64,000 bases of DNA from Rosettibacter sp037481715 (GCA_037481715.1 JBBFLD010000009.1:59733-123732); one strand, 5' to 3'; positions 8,376 to 18,134 are shown, counted from the stretch's first letter. The notes: generated by a model not told the origin, from the sequence alone. Numbers and translations: made by a program.

Positions 8376-11300
8376 TTATTTTAAGTCCTCTATTACAATC
8401 TTAAATTCAGTTCCTTTTTCTGATTTAATTTCAATATTTCCATTAAGCTGATTTACAATTGAATTTATTAACTTCATTCCCAAAGAATCTGATTTTTCGA
8501 TTTCGAAATCTTTCGGCAAGCCAACTCCATTATCTCTTATAATCATTAAGTATTTATTAGAATCAATCTTGTTGACTTTTATTTCTACTTTTAATTCATC
8601 ATTATCTTTAACGAATGAATCGGGGAAAGCATATTTAAATGAATTTGTTACAACTTCGTTTACAATCAATCCGCAAGATAAAGCAGTATCAAGACTTAAG
8701 TTAATATCTTTTGCTTCTATGACTGTAATAATGTTTTTATCTTTTCTTACAAAAGATTTTTTTAATTCGTCAACAAGACTTTTTATATAATCTTCAAAAC
8801 TAATCATCGATAAATTTTCTGAGCGGTATAATTTTTCATGAATTAAAGCCATACATTTAATTCTGTCGCGGCTCTCCTTGAAAGCATTTATTACATTTTC
8901 ATCCTTCAAATTAATTGATTGAAGAAATAACAAGCTTGAAACCACCTGCAGATTATTTTTGACACGATGATGAATTTCTTTGAGTAATATTTCTTTTTCC
9001 TGAAGTGAAATTTTTAGTTTTTCTTCGGCTTTAATTCTTTCTTCGATTTCATTACTTAATTTTTTTATTGTCTCGTCAAGATCTTTTGTTCGTTCTAAAA
9101 TTTTCTCTTCAAGAATTTTATTTTGTTTACGAACATTTCTTGTTCTAAAGTTTATATAAAGAGCTACCATCAAGATTAAAGCAGCTGCAGACAAAAATTT
9201 AAATAATGCTGTTTGATAAAAAGCAGGTAAAATTATAATGTTTAATGTTGCCTGTCTTGCATCTCGAATGCCATCAATATTATATGCTTTTACAATGAAC
9301 TTGTATTCTCCCGGAGGTAAATTTGTGTATGTAGCAGAATTTCTGTTTCCAACATCGTTCCAGTTCATATCAAATCCTTCGAGCTTGTATGAATATCTGT
9401 TCTTTTTTACATTGTAAAAATCCAGAAGTGCAAATTCAATAGTAATAACATCATTGCCAGGAGGAATGGTTATACTTTTTGCTTCAGTTATTGATTCTTT
9501 AAGAATTGAATTGTTTTTTCCAATCGGAACAGATTCATTATATATTTTCAAATCAGTAAAAACTATTGGTGCATTAAGATATTGTTCTTTAATACTGTCA
9601 GGATTGAAATATAATAAGCCACCTCCGCAAGAAAAATAAAGATATCCATTTTTAGATTTAGCAGTTAAATTTTGAGAAAACTCTTGAGCTGGTAATCCAT
9701 TTCTTTTTGTGTAGTTATAAAAAGTATTAGTTTTTCTATCAAATTTTGCTAAACCTTTATCGGAAGTAATCCAAATGTTTCCATTGTTGTCTTCGATTAT
9801 TCCATTTATAATATTTCCCGGTAATCCATCTTTAGTTTTATAAATTTTTGTTTTGTTGGTTTTATAGTCGTAATAGCTTAATCCATCGCTCGTTCCGAAC
9901 CAGATAATTCCATCGCTGGATTCAAAGATTGCAAATACTCTATTCTCACTAATTCTTAATGATGCTAAAGATGATTTTGTAAAGTTTATAAATTTATTTG
10001 TCTTGGGATTGAGCATGCCGGCACCACCTCCATCAGTTCCAACCCATATCATTCCTCGTGAATCTTCAAAAACAACCCACACTAAATCGTAAGGTAAACT
10101 ATTTGGATTATTATTATCATGAAGATATCTGTAAAATTTTTCTGTTTTCTTATTATACTTATTTAATCCCCACCATGTAGAAAACCATAAATTGCCATGT
10201 CTATCTTCGCAAATAGAAGTAATTCCGTTATTACTTATTGATGTATTGTCGTTAATATCATAAGTGAATAATTTGAATTTTTTAGTTTTGGGGTCGTATC
10301 TATTTAATCCACTATGATTTGTGCCAATCCAGATATATCCGTCACTATCTTCATAAACAGACATTATAAAATTATCACTAATACTATTAGAATTGTTTGG
10401 GTTATTTTGGAAATGAGTTATGCCCGATTTTTCTAATTTGTATAAACCATCAAGAGAACCAAGCCAGATATCATTATTTTTGTTTATAAAAATAGATGTT
10501 AATCTATTGCTGATGTTATTGCTTATAAAATGAAAATTATTTTTTGGAAAAAAGGTTTTGCTTACACCTCCTCCAGTTCCTATCCATATAATTCCTGTAT
10601 TATCTTGAGTTAAAGAAAGTATGTTATTGTCAATTATTGAATAAGTTTTATTGGGGTCATGTAAAATTCTAACAAAGTTGTCGCTTAGAGGTAAATATTT
10701 ATTTAATCCATTCTTCGTACCTATCCATATATTATTTTCTCTGTCTTTGAAAATTGTATTTACATGGTCATCAGTAAGTGTTGATGAATTATTTTTAATG
10801 GACTTATAAAATTTTATTTTTTCATTCAGTAAATTATATTTTGCAATACCTTTGTTGGATAAGCCAATCCATAGGTTGTTTGAATTATCAATGAGTAATG
10901 AAGAAACTATTCTGTAATCAAAATATTTGTAATCCGGTGGTTGAGCAAATATTTGTTTGATTACTTTTCCATCCTTTGTCATGCAGGTTAATCCATTCCA
11001 TGTTCCAAGCCATAAATTACCTTTACTATCTTCCTCAATACAAACAACACTGTTTAATGAATCGGGGTTAAGTCTGTCACTTACTTTTTTGATAACAGTA
11101 AAATTATCTTTTTCTTTATTGTATTTATTTAATCCATTAAGTGTCCCAACCCATAATGTGCCTTCTCTATCGATAAAGAGTGTGATTACATTATTATTGC
11201 TTATACTGTTTGGATCATCAGGATTATTTTTGTATACAATAAATTCTTCGGTTTTTCTTTTATATTTGTTCAAACCGTCAATTGTAGCAACCCATAGATT

Positions 11301-11594
11301 TCCATCTTTGTCCTCAACAATAGAAGAAATTGAGTGGTTGGAAATACTTGTTGGATTTTCTTGTTCTGGCAAGAATATTTTAGAATTATATCCATCGTAT
11401 CGGTTTAATCCATTATAAGTTCCAAACCATAAAAAACCTCTGCTGTCCTGAAAAATTTTTGTAACCCCATTTGTTGATATACCATCTTCAACAGTAATAT
11501 GTGAAAAATAAAATACAGGGTTTTGAGATAACAATTGAATATTTGTTATAAATATTAGAATTATGAATAAAAGTGTATTTTTTTTGTTTGTCAT
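8376..11594 (-). CDS. Two-component sensor: Reg_prop beta-propeller + Y_Y_Y + HisKA_2-type histidine kinase
   Basis: A 1072-residue sensor. A signal peptide (about 1-24) is followed by about 14 regulator-propeller repeats (IWIGT/LWVGT-type motifs: DSRGFLWFGT, DGNLWVAT and so on) forming two periplasmic propellers. A Y_Y_Y immunoglobulin-like domain (about 720-790) and one membrane helix (about 797-817) come next, then a coiled coil and the kinase. The phospho-acceptor region EIHHRVKNNLQ (first His ~875) is the HisKA_2 signature. The ATPase has NEVVTNSFKYAF and DNGVGLP. Related sensors detect polysaccharide fragments, but they are usually hybrid proteins with an AraC output; this one lacks it and is followed by a separate receiver. 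The ligand is unknown. Confidence 0.88.
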   Translation of the reverse strand: MTNKKNTLLFIILIFITNIQLLSQNPVFYFSHITVEDGISTNGVTKIFQDSRGFLWFGTYNGLNRYDGYNSKIFLPEQENPTSISNHSISSIVEDKDGNLWVATIDGLNKYKRKTEEFIVYKNNPDDPNSISNNNVITLFIDREGTLWVGTLNGLNKYNKEKDNFTVIKKVSDRLNPDSLNSVVCIEEDSKGNLWLGTWNGLTCMTKDGKVIKQIFAQPPDYKYFDYRIVSSLLIDNSNNLWIGLSNKGIAKYNLLNEKIKFYKSIKNNSSTLTDDHVNTIFKDRENNIWIGTKNGLNKYLPLSDNFVRILHDPNKTYSIIDNNILSLTQDNTGIIWIGTGGGVSKTFFPKNNFHFISNNISNRLTSIFINKNNDIWLGSLDGLYKLEKSGITHFQNNPNNSNSISDNFIMSVYEDSDGYIWIGTNHSGLNRYDPKTKKFKLFTYDINDNTSISNNGITSICEDRHGNLWFSTWWGLNKYNKKTEKFYRYLHDNNNPNSLPYDLVWVVFEDSRGMIWVGTDGGGAGMLNPKTNKFINFTKSSLASLRISENRVFAIFESSDGIIWFGTSDGLSYYDYKTNKTKIYKTKDGLPGNIINGIIEDNNGNIWITSDKGLAKFDRKTNTFYNYTKRNGLPAQEFSQNLTAKSKNGYLYFSCGGGLLYFNPDSIKEQYLNAPIVFTDLKIYNESVPIGKNNSILKESITEAKSITIPPGNDVITIEFALLDFYNVKKNRYSYKLEGFDMNWNDVGNRNSATYTNLPPGEYKFIVKAYNIDGIRDARQATLNIIILPAFYQTALFKFLSAAALILMVALYINFRTRNVRKQNKILEEKILERTKDLDETIKKLSNEIEERIKAEEKLKISLQEKEILLKEIHHRVKNNLQVVSSLLFLQSINLKDENVINAFKESRDRIKCMALIHEKLYRSENLSMISFEDYIKSLVDELKKSFVRKDKNIITVIEAKDINLSLDTALSCGLIVNEVVTNSFKYAFPDSFVKDNDELKVEIKVNKIDSNKYLMIIRDNGVGLPKDFEIEKSDSLGMKLINSIVNQLNGNIEIKSEKGTEFKIVIEDLK

Positions 11595-11745
11595 ATAGTA
11601 ATTAAAAATTTCTTATATAAAATAAGGATTTTTAATAAATAACTTAAAAAGCATCTAAAGAATTATTTCACATTGTTATTTATACAGAGCGAAAATTTTT
11701 GAGGGCTACACGTTGATAGAAGTGATTATTTGAGAGAAAATTAAT

Positions 11746-11774
11746 TTGCATAATTATGCATAATTGTGTATAAT
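11746..11774 (+). promoter_or_regulatory. Promoter of the arg operon
   Basis: TTGCAT (11746-11751), a 17-bp spacer and a perfect TATAAT (11769-11774), placed 28 bp before the argC ATG. The spacer is occupied by ArgR-type boxes, so repressor binding would exclude RNA polymerase. Confidence 0.6.
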
Positions 11775-11780
11775 TATAAC
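11747..11780 (+). promoter_or_regulatory. Tandem ArgR (ARG-box) operators
   Basis: TGCATAATTATGCA (11747-11760) is a perfect 14-bp palindrome matching the general ARG-box core TGMATWWWWATKCA. Weaker copies start exactly 10 and 20 bp further on (TGCATAATTGTGTA at 11757-11770, TGTATAATTATAAC at 11767-11780). The first and third are centred 20 bp apart, near the two-turn spacing used by ArgR hexamers. They lie over the arg promoter, and argR is the fourth gene of the operon, which fits arginine-dependent autoregulation. Confidence 0.65.
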
Positions 11781-11802
11781 CATAAATTTATAGACTTTGT
11801 TA

Positions 11803-12846
11803 ATGATAAAGATAGGGATAGTTGGTGCCGCAGGATATTCAGGAGTTGAGTTAATTAAACTGCTTTTGAATCATCCAGATGCGGAAATAAAAAAATTGTT
11901 CGGTCAATCTACCGCAGGTTTGCGAATTGATGAAGTACATACTTCCTTGAGAAATTTGATTTCTCTACAGATAGAAAATTTTTCTGAAGAATCTCTCAAT
12001 GAACTCGACTTAATTTTTGTTGCGCTTCCTTCTGGACAGGCTTTTGAATTTGTTCAAGCCGCATACAATAAAAATGTGAAAGTAATTGATATTGGTGGAG
12101 ATTTCAGATTAAAAAATATTGATGATTATAAAAAATATTATAAACATGAACATAAGGCACAGGAACTTCTTCAAAAAGCTGTTTATGGATTAAGTGAGTG
12201 GAATGAATTAGCAATATCAAATGCGGAAATTGTTTCTAATCCCGGATGTTATCCAACAAGTATTTTACTTGCTCTTCTTCCATTGCTTAAAAATGATTTA
12301 ATAGATGATTCTTTTGTTAGCATAGTATCTTACAGTGGAACATCTGGTGCTGGTAAATCTGCAGTTCAAAACATGATATTTAGTGAAGTGAATGAAAATG
12401 TAAGAGCATACAAAGTTGGTAATCATCAGCATATTCCTGAAATAAAATATTATCTTGAATCTTTTGGTAATAAATCAATCAATTTTTCTTTTGTGCCTCA
12501 TCTGCTTCCGGCAACAAGAGGAATTTATACTACAATTAATGCTCAATTGAAAGAAGATGTTGATGATAAAATTATTAAAGAAGTTTATGCTTCATCATAT
12601 TCTTCAAAACCATTTATTAGATTTATTGGAAATTCAATTCCAGAGATGAAAGATGTTGCCAATACAAATTTTTGTGATATTGGTTTTGTAATTAATGATA
12701 ATTCGATAACAATTTTTTCAACAATTGATAATTTAATAAAAGGTGCCGCAGGTCAGGCAGTTCAGAATATGAATATTTTATTTGGTCTACCACAAGAAAC
12801 AGGATTATTAAAATGGAACAAGAATTGGAAATTGCAGTTGAGATGA
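11803..12846 (+). CDS. argC: N-acetyl-gamma-glutamyl-phosphate reductase
   Basis: It catalyses NADPH-dependent reduction of N-acetylglutamyl phosphate to the semialdehyde, the third step of ornithine synthesis. The N-terminal nucleotide-binding motif is GAAGYSG and the catalytic Cys is in NPGCYPTS (C149). The conserved HQHIPEI and PHLLPATRGIYTT segments are present. About 347 residues is normal. I chose ATG 11803; a TTG two codons upstream is possible. The stop overlaps the argJ start region, and the gene leads the six-gene arg operon. There is no clear ribosome-binding site. Confidence 0.95.
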   Translation: MIKIGIVGAAGYSGVELIKLLLNHPDAEIKKLFGQSTAGLRIDEVHTSLRNLISLQIENFSEESLNELDLIFVALPSGQAFEFVQAAYNKNVKVIDIGGDFRLKNIDDYKKYYKHEHKAQELLQKAVYGLSEWNELAISNAEIVSNPGCYPTSILLALLPLLKNDLIDDSFVSIVSYSGTSGAGKSAVQNMIFSEVNENVRAYKVGNHQHIPEIKYYLESFGNKSINFSFVPHLLPATRGIYTTINAQLKEDVDDKIIKEVYASSYSSKPFIRFIGNSIPEMKDVANTNFCDIGFVINDNSITIFSTIDNLIKGAAGQAVQNMNILFGLPQETGLLKWNKNWKLQLR

Positions 12847-14036
12847 AAACCGGAGTTACAGCACCAAAAGGATTTAAAGCAGCAGGAATTCATTGTGGAG
12901 TTAAAAGATTCAAAAAAGATTTAGCTCTTATTGTATCAGATGTTCCTGCAGTTGCAGCTGGTGTTTTTACTCAGAATAAGGTACAGGCAGCCCCAGTTTT
13001 GCTTTCTAAAAAATATCTTTATGAAAATGAAAAATTCCGTGCAATAATTATAAACAGCGGCAATGCAAATGCTTGCACAGGAGAAAGAGGTTATAACGAT
13101 GCAGTTGCAATGGCTGAGATTACAGCAAGAGAATTAAATATTCGTCCCGAAGAAGTTTTTGTTTCTTCAACTGGAGTTATTGGAGAACCTCTTCCTATGG
13201 AAAAAATTTCTTCTGGAATTAAAAAAATTGTTCATCACTTGAGCGATGATGATAACAATTCAGCTGCAGAGGCTATATTAACGACAGACACTTTTATTAA
13301 AACCGCTTCAAGGAGTTTTGACATTAGCGGTAATACCGTAACAATAGGCGGCATAGCGAAAGGTTCTGGGATGATTCATCCAAATATGGCAACAATGCTT
13401 GCATTTATTACTACAGATGCAGCAATTGAAAAGAATGTATTTCAAGCTATGTTGAAAGATATTACTGATAAAACTTTCAATAGAATTGTAGTTGATGGAG
13501 ATACAAGTACAAATGATATGGTAATTGCTCTTGCAAATGGTTTGTCGGGAATAAATCCAATTATTGCAGATACTGAAGCTTATAAAATTTTTTATGATAA
13601 TCTTTACGAAGTATTAAAAAAATTATCAATCGATATTGTAAAAGATGGCGAAGGTGCAACCAAGTTAGTTGAGATTAATGTAGTAGGTGCGAAGAACGAC
13701 GAAGAAGCTCTTAAAGCTGCAAAGACAGTCGCTCTTTCACCTCTTGTTAAAACTGCAATTCATGGTGAAGATGCTAATTGGGGAAGAATTATAGCTGCAG
13801 TTGGTTATTCGGGAATTGATTTTGACCCCGCAAAATTCGAAATAATAATTAATGATGTTCCAATTCTGTTACAAAATTATAATGTTACTCTTCCTGCAAA
13901 AGAAGCAAATAAAACTCTAAAGCCAAAAGAAATAAATTTATTACTAAGATTAAATATTGGTAATGGAAAAGCAACTTGCTGGACATGCGATTTTTCTGAA
14001 GAGTATGTGAAAATTAATGGGAGTTACAGAACTTGA
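12813..14036 (+). CDS. argJ: Bifunctional glutamate N-acetyltransferase / ornithine acetyltransferase
   Basis: It transfers acetyl groups from N-acetylornithine to glutamate, and possibly from acetyl-CoA, closing the acetyl cycle. Conserved segments are TAPKGFKAAG, NSGNANACTG, SSTGVIG and the autocleavage motif KGSGMIHPNMATML, where the Thr is the nucleophile of the mature beta chain; GEDANWGRI follows. Two starts are possible: ATG 12813, which overlaps argC by 34 bp, or ATG 12843, which makes a tidy ATGA overlap with the argC stop and leaves a shorter N-terminus. The argA step is therefore probably not needed. Full length is ~400 aa as in the family. Confidence 0.93.
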   Translation: MEQELEIAVEMKTGVTAPKGFKAAGIHCGVKRFKKDLALIVSDVPAVAAGVFTQNKVQAAPVLLSKKYLYENEKFRAIIINSGNANACTGERGYNDAVAMAEITARELNIRPEEVFVSSTGVIGEPLPMEKISSGIKKIVHHLSDDDNNSAAEAILTTDTFIKTASRSFDISGNTVTIGGIAKGSGMIHPNMATMLAFITTDAAIEKNVFQAMLKDITDKTFNRIVVDGDTSTNDMVIALANGLSGINPIIADTEAYKIFYDNLYEVLKKLSIDIVKDGEGATKLVEINVVGAKNDEEALKAAKTVALSPLVKTAIHGEDANWGRIIAAVGYSGIDFDPAKFEIIINDVPILLQNYNVTLPAKEANKTLKPKEINLLLRLNIGNGKATCWTCDFSEEYVKINGSYRT

Positions 14037-14881
14037 CACAACCTAATTACAGAAAAGAAGATGTTCTTGTAGAAGCTCTGCCTTATATTCAGCAATTTGA
14101 AAATGCTGTTTTTGTAATTAAGTATGGCGGTGCAGTAATGCACGATGAATCACTAAAGCAAATGGTTGCTCAGGATGTTACACTTTTAAGAAAAATTGGT
14201 ATTAATATAGTTGTTGTTCATGGCGGTGGTAAAGAAATTACATCACTTTCTGAAAAGTTAAATTTGAAAACTACATTTGTGAATGGTCAACGTTATACTG
14301 ATGAACAAACCCGTGATGTTGTTCAAATGGTTCTTGCAGGATTGATTAATAAAGATATCGTAAGAAGAATTAATATTTACGGCGGCAGAGCTGTTGGTAT
14401 AAGTGGAATTGATGCAAGTCTTGTTAATGTAAAAAAATACAGTAAAGAAGATTTAGGTTTGGTTGGTGAAATTACAAATGTCAATGAAGCATTTATTAGA
14501 AGTTTGCTCAAAGACGGCTATCTTCCTGTAATTGCTCCAATAGGCGTTGACGAAGAAGGAACAATTTATAATGTAAATGCTGATATTGCAGCAGGCAATA
14601 TTGCCGGTGCATTAAATGCAACAAAACTTGTTTATATGACAGACATCGAAGGAGTAAAAGCAGGTGATACATTAATTTCACATCTTACAAAGAGTGATGC
14701 AGAAAAATTTATTCAAGATGGAACAATCAGCGGTGGTATGATTCCCAAAGTAAATTCTGCTTTATCTGCTCTTGATGCCGGTGTTCAAAAAGTTCATATA
14801 ATTGATGGAAGAATTCAACATGCACTATTGCTTGAAATATTTACTAAAGAGGGTGTTGGAACCGAAATAGTATCAGATTAA
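14033..14881 (+). CDS. argB: Acetylglutamate kinase
   Basis: It phosphorylates N-acetylglutamate with ATP, the usual control point of the pathway. Motifs are KYGGAVM near the start, VVVHGGGKEI, GLVGEI, and the C-terminal MTDIEGV and GGMIPKV segments. It starts at TTG 14033, whose last two bases lie in the argJ stop (TTGA overlap). The next in-frame Met is inside the conserved core, so the TTG start is forced. At 282 aa it is of normal length. The N-terminal residues before KYGG are of the length seen in arginine-sensitive kinases, but feedback inhibition is not proven. Confidence 0.94.
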   Translation: MTQPNYRKEDVLVEALPYIQQFENAVFVIKYGGAVMHDESLKQMVAQDVTLLRKIGINIVVVHGGGKEITSLSEKLNLKTTFVNGQRYTDEQTRDVVQMVLAGLINKDIVRRINIYGGRAVGISGIDASLVNVKKYSKEDLGLVGEITNVNEAFIRSLLKDGYLPVIAPIGVDEEGTIYNVNADIAAGNIAGALNATKLVYMTDIEGVKAGDTLISHLTKSDAEKFIQDGTISGGMIPKVNSALSALDAGVQKVHIIDGRIQHALLLEIFTKEGVGTEIVSD

Positions 14882-14901
14882 AACCAAATAAAAGGTGAAT
14901 T

Positions 14902-15363
14902 ATGAGCAGAAAGCTTGAAGATATTCAAAAACGCCATGCATTGATTAAATCCTTGATTTCTTCACAGAATATTTATAATCAAACTCAGCTTGTAAAAATT
15001 TTGAAACAGAAAGGAATCAAAGTTACACAAGCAACATTATCGCGGGATTTAACTGATCTTGGTGTTGTAAGAGTTCCTACTTCAGAAGGTCTTGTTTATA
15101 AACTTGGCACTGAAGGCGGTGATGGAGCTCTTAAATCCAGAATAGCAGAAGAAATAATTTCAATTGAATCTAATGAATGCATTGTTCTTATAAAGACATT
15201 TTTAGGAAGGGCTCAGGGTGTTGCAGTATATATTGATAAACAAAATGAACCAGAAATTCTTGGCACAATTGCAGGTGATGATACTATCATAGTTGTTCCT
15301 AAAACAATTAAAAACATTAAAAAAGTAATTGAACAATTAAAAATAATATTAGGGATTAAGTAA
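14902..15363 (+). CDS. argR: Arginine repressor ArgR
   Basis: A 153-residue ArgR/AhrC. The N-terminal winged helix (residues ~5-70) includes VTQATLSRDLTDLGVVRVP, the recognition region. The C-terminal hexamerisation/arginine-binding domain includes GTIAGDDTIIVV. A good ribosome-binding site (AAAGGTGA) precedes the ATG. Lying within the biosynthetic operon, it should repress its own transcription through the boxes at 11747-11780. argG follows after a single base. Confidence 0.95.
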   Translation: MSRKLEDIQKRHALIKSLISSQNIYNQTQLVKILKQKGIKVTQATLSRDLTDLGVVRVPTSEGLVYKLGTEGGDGALKSRIAEEIISIESNECIVLIKTFLGRAQGVAVYIDKQNEPEILGTIAGDDTIIVVPKTIKNIKKVIEQLKIILGIK

Positions 15364-15364
15364 T

Positions 15365-16591
15365 ATGAGCAAACAAAAAATAGTTGTAGCTTATTCAGGT
15401 GGACTCGATACATCAGTCATGGTTCACTGGCTTAAAAAAAATTATGATGCTGAGATAATTACATTTACTGGAAATCTTGGCCAGTCAAAAGAATTAGAAG
15501 GACTTGAAGAAAAAGCTCTTAAGTCAGGAGCTTCTAAAGTATATATTGAAGATTTGACGAAAGAATTTATTGAAGAATATGCTTTCCCGGCTTTAAAAGC
15601 TGGAGCTCTTTATGAAGGGGCTTATCCAATGGCTACATCACTTGGTAGACCATTATTAGCAAAAGCTCTTGTTGAAATTGCAAAGAAAGAAAATGCTACA
15701 ATGGTTGCGCATGGATGCACAGGTAAAGGAAATGACCAGGTTCGATTTGAAGTTTCTGTTGGTGCTCTTGCCCCGGACATTAAATGTATTGCACCTTTAA
15801 GAACATGGGAATTTAAATCCAGAGAAGAAGAAATTGATTATGCACTTGCAAATAATATCCCGGTAGCTGCAACAAAAAGTAATCCATATTCAATTGATGA
15901 TAATATCTGGGGTACTGCAATTGAATGCGGTGTTCTTGAAGACCCCATGGTTGAACCTCCAGAAGATGCATTTTTACATACAGTATCTCCAGAAAATGCT
16001 CCTGATGACCCTGAATTGGTTGCTATTGAATTTGAAGCTGGCATTCCAAAAAGCGTTAATGGAAAAGAGCTCGATAGTGTTTCTCTGGTCAAATTATTAA
16101 ATGAAATCGGCGGAAGAAATGCTATTGGAAGAATTGATATGATTGAAAATAGATTGGTTGGAATTAAGTCAAGAGAAGTTTATGAAGCTCCTGCAGCCAC
16201 AATTCTCCATTTTGCACATAAAGAACTTGAGAGAATTACACTTGAAAAATCTGTAATGCACTATAAAACTTTAATCTCTCAAGAATATTCTAACTTGATT
16301 TACAATGGTCTCTGGTTTACACCATTAAGAGAAGCTCTTCAGGCTTTTATAGATAAAACTCAGGAAAAAGTAACCGGACTCGTTAAGCTAAAACTTTATA
16401 AAGGAACAATAAGAATTTCTGGAAGAACATCTCCTTATTCACTTTATGATCCTGCGCTCGCTACATACACTGTTGAAGACCAATTTGATCATTCTGCTTC
16501 AGAAGGATTTATTAAAATATATGGACTACCATATAAAACTATAAACAGAGTAATGCAAAAAGTAGAAGCAGAAAATAAATTATCGGTATAA
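15365..16591 (+). CDS. argG: Argininosuccinate synthase
   Basis: It condenses citrulline and aspartate with ATP. The P-loop-like motif AYSGGLDTSVM is at residues ~8-18. GCTGKGNDQVRFE and YSIDDNIWG are also typical. At 408 aa it is full length. It lies 1 bp after argR and 3 bp before argH. The citrulline-forming enzyme (ornithine or N-acetylornithine transcarbamylase) and argD are not in this window. Confidence 0.96.
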   Translation: MSKQKIVVAYSGGLDTSVMVHWLKKNYDAEIITFTGNLGQSKELEGLEEKALKSGASKVYIEDLTKEFIEEYAFPALKAGALYEGAYPMATSLGRPLLAKALVEIAKKENATMVAHGCTGKGNDQVRFEVSVGALAPDIKCIAPLRTWEFKSREEEIDYALANNIPVAATKSNPYSIDDNIWGTAIECGVLEDPMVEPPEDAFLHTVSPENAPDDPELVAIEFEAGIPKSVNGKELDSVSLVKLLNEIGGRNAIGRIDMIENRLVGIKSREVYEAPAATILHFAHKELERITLEKSVMHYKTLISQEYSNLIYNGLWFTPLREALQAFIDKTQEKVTGLVKLKLYKGTIRISGRTSPYSLYDPALATYTVEDQFDHSASEGFIKIYGLPYKTINRVMQKVEAENKLSV

Positions 16592-16594
16592 TTC

Positions 16595-17962
16595 ATGGCT
16601 ATCTGGAACAGCAGATTTAAAAAGCAGCTTGCAGAATCGGCATTAAAATTTTCTTCATCTATTGATATTGATGGGAAATTATTTAATGAAGATATTGATG
16701 GAAGTATAGCTCATGTTAAAATGCTCTCAAAGCAAAAAATTATTTCAAAGACTGATGAAAAGAAAATCATAAATGCACTTGAAGAGATAAGAAATGAAAT
16801 TATAAATGGCAAAATAAAACTTGATTGGAGAAAAGAAGATATTCATTCTGCAATCGAAGAAAGATTGGTTGAAAAAATTGGAGAGACTGGAAAGCGGCTT
16901 CATACAGCAAGAAGCCGCAACGACCAAATAGCTCTTGATGAAAGATTATACATAAGAAAAGAAATTCTTGATTTAGTAAAGATTATTTTATCTCTTCAGA
17001 AAGTATTATTAAAATTAGCTGAAGAACATAAAACCACCATCGTTCCAGGTTATACGCATCTTCAAAGAGCTCAGCCAATTTTATTTGCACATCATCTGCT
17101 TGCATATATCGAAATGTTCCAGAGAGATAAAGAAAGACTAAATGATTTACTTAAAAGAGTAAACAAATCTCCGCTTGGTGCCGCTGCATTTGCAGGAACT
17201 TCAATTAATATAGATAGAAATTTTTCCTCAAAACTTTTGAAAATGAATGGAATTGTTGAAAACAGTATTGATGCTGTAAGTGACCGCGATTCTTTAATTG
17301 AATTTATTTCTGCCTGTTCAATAATAATGATGCATCTGAGCAGATTAAGTGAAGAATTGATTTTGTGGAGTTCTCAGGAATTTTCGTTTGCATCATTTGA
17401 CGATGAATATGCAACCGGCAGTAGCCTTATGCCTCAGAAGAAAAATCCAGATTTTGCAGAATTAATTCGTGGGAAAACAGGAAGAGTCTATGGCTCGTTA
17501 ATTGGTTTATTAACAATTATGAAAGCTCTTCCACTTGCTTATAATCGTGACATGCAGGAAGATAAATTTCATCTTTTTAATGCAGCAGATACTACAAAAG
17601 ATTGTTTGAAAATTATGTCAGAATTACTTGCTCACACAAGTTTTAATAAAAACAGGTTTGAAGAAGAACTAACAGGAGATTTATCTTTGGCTACCGACCT
17701 TGTTGATTATTTAGTAAAAAAAGATGTTCCATTTAGAAAAGCACATCACATTGTTGGTAAGATTGTTTCAAAATGTGTTGAAGAAAAGATTAAACTTCAT
17801 CATCTCTCGTTAAAGGATTATAAAAAAATCTGCCCAAAATTTGAAAATGATATTTACAATCTCTTCAATCCAAAGACAAGTATAAATAATAAAAAATCTG
17901 AGGGAAGCACTTCGCCAGCAGAAGTTGAGAAACAGATTAAGAAATGGAAAAAAATTTTGTAA
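16595..17962 (+). CDS. argH: Argininosuccinate lyase
   Basis: It cleaves argininosuccinate to arginine and fumarate. The fumarase/aspartase-superfamily signature GSSLMPQKKNPDFAEL is intact. HTARSRNDQ and PGYTHLQRAQP contribute to the active site. At 455 aa it is a normal length. It is the last gene of the arg operon and is followed by a strong hairpin terminator. Confidence 0.96.
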   Translation: MAIWNSRFKKQLAESALKFSSSIDIDGKLFNEDIDGSIAHVKMLSKQKIISKTDEKKIINALEEIRNEIINGKIKLDWRKEDIHSAIEERLVEKIGETGKRLHTARSRNDQIALDERLYIRKEILDLVKIILSLQKVLLKLAEEHKTTIVPGYTHLQRAQPILFAHHLLAYIEMFQRDKERLNDLLKRVNKSPLGAAAFAGTSINIDRNFSSKLLKMNGIVENSIDAVSDRDSLIEFISACSIIMMHLSRLSEELILWSSQEFSFASFDDEYATGSSLMPQKKNPDFAELIRGKTGRVYGSLIGLLTIMKALPLAYNRDMQEDKFHLFNAADTTKDCLKIMSELLAHTSFNKNRFEEELTGDLSLATDLVDYLVKKDVPFRKAHHIVGKIVSKCVEEKIKLHHLSLKDYKKICPKFENDIYNLFNPKTSINNKKSEGSTSPAEVEKQIKKWKKIL

Positions 17963-18066
17963 AGTGTCATCTAAAAGTAAAAATTGCTCTCACGCGAAAA
18001 GCAGCAATTCATAATTTTTAATTACGATTATTATTCCATCCAAATATCTTTCATTAAAAAAATAAT

Positions 18067-18098
18067 AAAGCCCTCTCTTCTAAAAAGAGAGGGCTTTT
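18067..18098. terminator. Bidirectional terminator between argH and trpB
   Basis: AAAGCCCTCTCTT (18067-18079) pairs with AAGAGAGGGCTTT (18085-18097). A-rich and T-rich flanks lie on both sides, so it can stop both the arg operon and the converging trpB transcript. Confidence 0.88.
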
Positions 18099-18134
18099 AA
18101 GAAATTTGTTAACAAGTTTCCAATAGGTTATACT

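Noticed and set aside
10957..11418. 153-codon open frame on the plus strand
   Set aside because: It lies wholly antisense to the repetitive propeller region of the sensor kinase, which has clear motifs. It has no ribosome-binding site and no family match, so it is a shadow frame.
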